From Physocladia obscura (Eukaryota > Chytridiomycota > Chytridiomycetes > Chytridiales > Chytriomycetaceae), in the NCBI GenBank assembly GCA_027596945.1, contig JADGJH010000795.1, positions 1-14,359 on the forward strand: a stretch of DNA of 14,359 bases. Reading direction: 5' to 3'. A program made the translations under genes and the position numbers. The notes under the pieces are model-generated. The model was not told the DNA's origin. It saw nothing but the letters and a program-made list of their open reading frames with translations, and made no database searches. Positions within the stretch are counted from its first letter, which is position 1. Each line of letters starts with the position of its first letter. This document shows positions 10,109-14,359 of this stretch, in pieces.

Positions 10109-11119
10109 ATGGGAACATTGTATACAGGGACATTTGCGCCCATCGGTGGCAGCAGCGCCGGTGGATATATTGGCGGATGTGTGTACGAAGGTGAGGTTCT
10201 GAATCAGTTTGGGCCTAAGGACCCGGTGGAAAAGTGCGGCGGGCACTGTCAGAACACGACTGGCTGCGGATACTTTACGTTTATCGCGGATGTGACTGGC
10301 GGCGCCGGCGTTGGGCCATGCTTTATTTATAGCGCAACAAACGCGTCCGGGCCTTTTGTCGCAAACGCGACTGATTTATGTGGATACGTTGGCTCAGACT
10401 CAATCGCGCCAAACTCGCGGCCAATGACAACTGCATCCGCAAACTCATCATTACCAACACAGTCTAATTCTTTGTCGAGCGGAGCCATTGCTGGAATTGT
10501 TTGTGCCATTCTTATTGTCGCTGTTCTTGGGGTGCTGTTTGCAGTGTTTTGGTTCCGTCGTCACCGCCGCCAAAAACCAACCACCCCGAACCCAGAAACC
10601 CTGGTGCCACATTCCACCACCGCAAGTCCTCCAAACAGAGAAACGAGCCCTGCAACTTCCACCTATGCATCTGCAGCTACGTCCACGGCCTATGAAAGCG
10701 TCGCCGTGTCAAACAACTTCACTCCCCAAAATTCCGTGACTCACTACGAAAAATTGAACATATTTGCAAATATTGATTCCTTCAATACTCTGTTGCCAAA
10801 AAATGAAAAGGCTCTGTCCAGCGAAACGACGCCCTTTGTTGCCGCGACATCCCCCTCTGCTTGGTCAGTTGCGGAAACTCTTTCATGGCTGCACAGCATT
10901 GGCCAGTCCCAAACAACTATTACGCTCTTTCAAAAATATCACTGCGACGGTCGGTTTTTGAAGGCAATTTCGGGTGATCGTGATGCTTGCAATAGGTTCC
11001 TGAGAGATGATTTAGGGCTCACAAATGTTCGAGAGCGTGCTATCCTTGTCAATGAAATATTGACAATTATGGATGAGAAAGGTGGTGTTGGACTCTCATA
11101 CCCACCAGCTTATCAATAA
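10109..11119 (+). CDS. Single-pass membrane protein: Cys-rich ectodomain, TM helix, SAM domain, PPxY tail
   Basis: The predicted protein has 336 residues. Residues 1-118 are rich in Gly, Ser and Thr and hold six cysteines (24, 43, 47, 53, 71, 91), enough for three disulfides, in a PAN/apple-like pattern (C-GGHCQNTTGCGYFTF). N-glycosylation sequons occur at 49, 78, 86 and 112. A transmembrane helix spans about 126-149 and is followed by the stop-transfer sequence RRHRRQK. A Ser/Thr/Pro-rich linker then leads to a SAM domain at about 251-321 (from WSVAETLSWL to ILVNEILTI). The C-terminus ends YPPAYQ, a PPxY motif of the kind bound by WW domains of Nedd4/Rsp5 ubiquitin ligases. The layout suggests a surface sensor or scaffold whose SAM domain oligomerises or binds partners. 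The listed ATG gives no signal peptide, yet a type I topology needs one, so the true N-terminus may lie in an upstream exon: an AG at 10126-10127 could be the acceptor. The PAN-like call is tentative; TM and SAM calls are firm. Confidence 0.82.
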   Translation: MGTLYTGTFAPIGGSSAGGYIGGCVYEGEVLNQFGPKDPVEKCGGHCQNTTGCGYFTFIADVTGGAGVGPCFIYSATNASGPFVANATDLCGYVGSDSIAPNSRPMTTASANSSLPTQSNSLSSGAIAGIVCAILIVAVLGVLFAVFWFRRHRRQKPTTPNPETLVPHSTTASPPNRETSPATSTYASAATSTAYESVAVSNNFTPQNSVTHYEKLNIFANIDSFNTLLPKNEKALSSETTPFVAATSPSAWSVAETLSWLHSIGQSQTTITLFQKYHCDGRFLKAISGDRDACNRFLRDDLGLTNVRERAILVNEILTIMDEKGGVGLSYPPAYQ

Positions 11120-12254
11120 GTTAGTTTGGAAGAAAAACAATCAAAAATTGGTATTAATTTTCAATAATTTCGAAGTTAACAACTTGCATTTTGCATTCAT
11201 TTGGGTTGCGCCCATGGAAAGAAGTTTATTGGTCTTAGTATTAATTATTTGTTTGGTTCTTCTGAAATATAAATCAACCATGAAACTTTAGTGAATTTTT
11301 TCCTTCCTCCAAATATTTAGAAGACAAACAGCTTCTGGACAAGTACTATGGCTAATCATCAATGCAGATTACTTGCTGTCCACAATCAACAGAAATTTGA
11401 GGAAATCAGGCCAAGAAAACTAGGTCACGTTGGCCCAAAATCTGAAAAATCTTCCCACTCATACTTTCAATATAGTCTGAAAATTATTTTGCAGAAAGTT
11501 AATGTGGTTTATTCTCAATATTAGAACAAATATCAATCATTGCCATAAAGTATTTTAAAAAAAACAAATTTGCATAACACATTTGTTCTGATGCTCTCCA
11601 ATGCATGCTTTGACGTTGCCGGTGACTGAATCCTATCCATAGTTTCCTTATAATCTGCATCCAAATTTTTGTTTTCTTCCTCAATTTTTAATATGCACAA
11701 TAATACTATCGCCTAATATTTTTACTACATTTAATTAATTATTACTCAAAGTTTTCTACAGACTGTCAAATCTTATTGTAATAAACAATGGAAAGGGTTA
11801 GTCAGTTTGCTGTTCAAATGGCAATTACTTTTGAAATATTTCCTTCCATTCTGACGCAATGAAATTCATAAAAAAGGGATTGGGTTTACCTTCAATAATT
11901 TTGTACCTACTGTTGTTTTTCTATGTACTGTGGCATAATCGTTTTGTTATACTTTCTTCTTTCCCTTCAGCTGATAAAATGGCTATGGGGTGAAAGGCTT
12001 TCGTGAAGCTGCTATGTTGGTTGGTTAGAAAAAACTTTTTTTCATTCTTGACGTCTGTATCTCATTCATCAAATATCAAACGGCAAATTCAACCACCTAT
12101 TCAACGTTGATATTTCTGCTTACATTAATTAGCCTCGCAGTCGTTCAAGCTATGCCTTCCTTGCAAATATACACCCGGGAGTTTTTCACTTTTTTGATGA
12201 TTGCATTAAAAATTCATGCCTTTGACATTGGCAGTTTTTTGAAATTTGAAACAC
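11120..12254. other. Intergenic region between the SAM-domain and hydrolase genes
   Basis: The first 150 bases or so should be the 3' untranslated region of the SAM-domain gene. From about 11290 to 11990 CpG is scarce (about six by eye in 720 bases). From about 12000 CpG returns, and this part is probably the hydrolase promoter and leader. A frame open from 12107 to 12349 encodes a hydrophobic N-terminus, but it ends in a stop and does not join the hydrolase frame; I treat it as leader or chance. Confidence 0.4.
11533..11706 (-). pseudogene. Coding-like fragment in the second CpG-poor block
   Basis: On the minus strand about 57 codons read as a plausible polar helical segment (KIEEENKNLDADYKETMDRI, then QSPATSKHALESIRTN) ending at a stop at 11535-11533. 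There is no ATG, and the frame is closed by a stop just upstream. The surrounding block is CpG-poor. It may be the C-terminal remnant of a transposon protein or of an old gene. It could also be an exon of an unrecognised gene, but I saw no convincing splice sites. Family unknown. Confidence 0.25.
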
Positions 12255-13898
12255 ATGGGGCAAGGATCAACATCATCAACAATTGGACGAATATGCATCC
12301 GATCAGCAGCGCTGCTACAAGTTCTACGCTTGACGGCAAATGTTTTTAGTCATATTCCACCGGTCCAGTTGGAGCGGCGATTGGCGCTGAACAGATGGGT
12401 TGTGATGAGTATTGGCATTGCGGGAGCAAGCAGCACTACTTCGCTGTGGGTCGTGGCCATCGAAACTTTGCACCTTATTGCCCGATTTTGTGCAGCGCAA
12501 TCTAATTCAATATCCCATCCGTATAATTCACATTCTATATCGGTGCTATCACGATTATCCCGCCGGTACACGCAACTCGACAGTCTATTTTATGCCGTTC
12601 AAGCTGCAGTATTTGCCGTATGCATTGCTAGAATTCATAAACGCGCTCGTTTTGAAATTCGCGCGTTTTCGGCAGCTGTCGCAAGGTTTTATCCGTCTGC
12701 AGTTTCCCGTGTTGTTCCATCGCCGACGCTATCTTCCCGCCCGTCCTTACAGGCTCACTTCCAAGCAATTATTGGCTGGTTTGCAACACCTTGGTGGAAT
12801 GTTGAGCACATCAAAGATAGTCTGTTTTTTTTTTTTTTTTTCCCCATCAAAATTCTAAAAACAAGTTGTTATTAGTAACGTATGCCACACCCGAAGAAAT
12901 ATTGGCATCTGGTGGACCAAAAATTATTCCACGCTTGCAACTCGATATTTTGCGCAAAAAGAATAGCCACCACAACAGACCTATATTGATATATATTCAT
13001 GGGGGTGCGTGGCTCTTTGGCGACAAACGACTTCGAACTCTCCCTATTTGCCATTATTTTGCATCGACCGAAAACTGGGTAGTTCTTAATATTAACTATC
13101 GCATGGCTCCAGCTTTCAGACTCGAAGATATGCTAGTGGACATTAAGCGAGCTATTCGGTGGGCCCGATCGAATAATCACGTGCATGGAGGCGATTCACG
13201 ATTTATTGCTATTTCAGGCGGCAGTGCTGGCGGTCATTTATGCTCACTGGCCGCGTTGACGGCAAATTGGCCGCAATTTCAGCCAGGATTTGAAGATACC
13301 GACACCACGGTGCAAGCCTGTCTTCCGTGGTATCCCGCCGTTGGCCATGTATATGCTTCAGCTGCTTGGAAGCGCTGGTTTCTAGAAGCCATTGTTCAAA
13401 TGAAGCCAAGAGAAAGTTTGGTTCGATACGACATGGGAACAGATGAATGGTGTGATCCTATGGCCGTAATCCACAGAATGTCTACACAAGAGCGAATTGC
13501 ACGCGTTCCGCCGTTTTTTGTAATAGAAGGGGTACGTTTTTTTAAATTTTATTCCCTTTTTTTTTCACTTATTAAAAGATTGTAATATGTCTCTTTTCTT
13601 TTCTCGTGAGTAGACGTTCGATAATATTGTTGAACCTCGCCTTGTTCGCGCATTTGTATCGGAGCTATGCAAAGAAACTAAACTTCCTGTTGGATACCTC
13701 GAAGTTCCAGGAGCACACCATGCGTTTGACCTTTCGTTTTCGCCAAAGCTTATATATGCTCTTTGGGCGGCCGGAAATGCCATGGAGACACTTTACAATA
13801 CCTGGCTTGCTTTGAATGGATCGAATCAGACTATTCTAGGCACAGCGACCTTCCCTAACTCAGCCCAAACTGAGGAGCAAATTGTTGTTACAGATTAA
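12255..13898 (+). CDS. Alpha/beta-hydrolase esterase, LipC/LipQ-like, three exons
   Basis: Exons 12255-12819, 12876-13531 and 13614-13898 join to about 501 residues. The first intron (56 bases, GTCTGT to TTATTAG, containing a long T tract) splits an ATA codon and gives HIKD-I-TYATPEEI. The second (82 bases, GTACGT to GAGTAG) lies between codons. Catalytic parts are intact: oxyanion motif HGGAW (230-234), nucleophile Ser305 in SGGSAGGH, Asp410 in GTFDNIVEP just after the second splice, and His443 in GAHHAFD. The core, including PGFEDTDTTVQACLPWY, closely resembles mycobacterial LipC/LipQ/LipO-type carboxylesterases, as I remember that family. Such enzymes hydrolyse acyl esters; the substrate here is unknown. 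The N-terminal 190 residues are partly hydrophobic and may anchor the protein in a membrane. ATG 12255 is the first in-frame start after a stop at 12240. Asp410 follows the second junction at the expected place, which supports the gene model. Confidence 0.85.
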
Positions 13899-13921
13899 TT
13901 CAGTTCAATTGAAACAATAGA

Positions 13922-13927
13922 AATAAA
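13922..13927 (+). terminator. Poly(A) signal of the hydrolase gene
   Basis: AATAAA lies 24 bases after the hydrolase stop codon, in an A-rich stretch. Its position suits a fungal cleavage and polyadenylation signal. Confidence 0.5.
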
Positions 13928-14024
13928 AACAAATAGTAAGAATGTTTCGGTTGATCAAGCAGGATTTGAATATAATTTTTTTTTTTTTTTTTTAAAATCA
14001 TTTCAATACAAAAATATTTTCATT

Positions 14025-14286
14025 TCAATAAATATCTATATACAAAAAATAAAAAATAAAAAATAAACGAAACGAAAAACGGAACAAACAAACAGGCGTC
14101 ACATTCCTCGCACATATCGAACAGGTCAATATTACCAGTTGTGCCAGAGACGGCTTTTGCGATACTTTACACACGACATTTGTCACTGCAAACGAGGCGG
14201 CCAACTGTTTCTTGCTGATCTGTTTACCCAAGACTAGCATTACCACCACAATAAGAGCGTATATTGGTTTTTTTTTTCTCTCCCAT
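14025..14286 (-). pseudogene. Small membrane-protein frame with an out-of-frame start
   Basis: On the minus strand an ATG at 14286-14284 begins MGEKKK, but a run of ten A (14277-14268) puts it out of frame with the hydrophobic stretch PIYALIVVVMLVLG that follows. That hydrophobic frame continues to a stop at 14025. A 42-base GT-AG segment (14227-14186, GTAAAC to TTTGCAG) could be an in-frame intron, giving LG-VTNVVCKVSQ. The short hydrophobic start recalls the N-terminus of SLC35F6-like transporters, but only weakly. It is either a broken gene start, a run-length error in the assembly, or chance. It lies tail to tail with the hydrolase and has no room for a full transporter. Confidence 0.25.
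14044..14064. repeat. Three tandem copies of AAAAAAT
   Basis: A seven-base unit occurs three times without a break. A T run at about 13977-13993 lies just to the left. Both are simple low-complexity sequence. Confidence 0.6.
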
Positions 14287-14359
14287 ATTGACTGATGTAT
14301 TTTGGAACTTTTTATGAAGGAAAATTTTAATTATCTCAACTCTATAATAAAAAATTGAA

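Larger units (their letters stand above)
13928..14359. other. AT-rich region at the right edge
   Basis: Apart from the simple repeats and the doubtful minus-strand frame, I see no supported gene here. The segment 14090-14260 has more balanced composition and more CpG than its surroundings, so it may be genuine exon sequence of a damaged or unrecognised gene. The last 90 bases are AT-rich. Confidence 0.4.

Noticed and set aside
10055..10246. Minus-strand frame at the start of the SAM-domain gene
   Set aside because: It is antisense to the Cys-rich coding sequence and has no independent support.
12107..12349. A hydrophobic open frame upstream of the hydrolase
   Set aside because: It looked like a signal peptide, but it ends in a stop inside the hydrolase exon and has no clear donor linking it to the hydrolase frame.
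12412..12858. A second long open frame on the plus strand overlapping hydrolase exon 1
   Set aside because: It reads well by eye, but only the frame starting at 12255 joins the catalytic exon at 12876 in phase through GT-AG sites. The alternative needs a different acceptor and lacks an ATG near its start.
1..14359. CRISPR array or phage/bacterial defence system
   Set aside because: No regularly spaced direct repeats occur, and the gene structure is eukaryotic throughout.

Overview
This window looks like nuclear DNA of a eukaryote, most likely a zoosporic (chytrid-type) fungus. It has spliced genes with short GT-AG introns of about 40 to 100 bases, AT-rich spacers with long T or A runs, no bacterial-style operons, an intron-rich eIF4G gene, and a membrane protein with an extracellular Cys-rich module and a cytoplasmic SAM domain. 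The assignment to chytrid fungi is inference, and I cannot name a species.

Layout: (1) 1-94, minus: the first 31 codons of an unidentified gene running off the left edge. (2) 95-884: AT-rich spacer. (3) 885-6755, minus: an eight-exon gene for translation initiation factor eIF4G, about 1803 residues, with low-complexity N-terminus, eIF4E-binding motif, MIF4G, MA3 and W2 domains. (4) 6756-7350: its probable 5' leader and promoter. (5) About 7350-9240: a strongly CpG-depleted block with a decayed reading frame, probably a methylated and mutated mobile-element relic. (6) 9240-10108: CpG-normal leader of the next gene, with an intron-like segment. (7) 10109-11119, plus: single-pass membrane protein with six extracellular cysteines, one transmembrane helix, a SAM domain and a C-terminal PPAY motif. 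(8) About 11290-11990: a second CpG-poor block with a coding-like fragment on the minus strand. (9) 12255-13898, plus: a three-exon alpha/beta-hydrolase of about 501 residues with an intact S-D-H triad, resembling mycobacterial LipC/LipQ-type esterases. (10) 13899-14359: poly(A) signal, A/T-rich repeats and a possibly broken small membrane-protein frame on the minus strand.

The genes do not form a pathway: eIF4G is housekeeping, the SAM protein looks like a surface sensor or scaffold, and the hydrolase is a probable membrane-associated esterase. The points most worth checking are the two CpG-depleted blocks, the PAN-like/TM/SAM/PPxY protein, the metazoan-like MIF4G-MA3-W2 layout of eIF4G, and the bacterial-looking esterase. 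I found no CRISPR array, rRNA or convincing tRNA gene.
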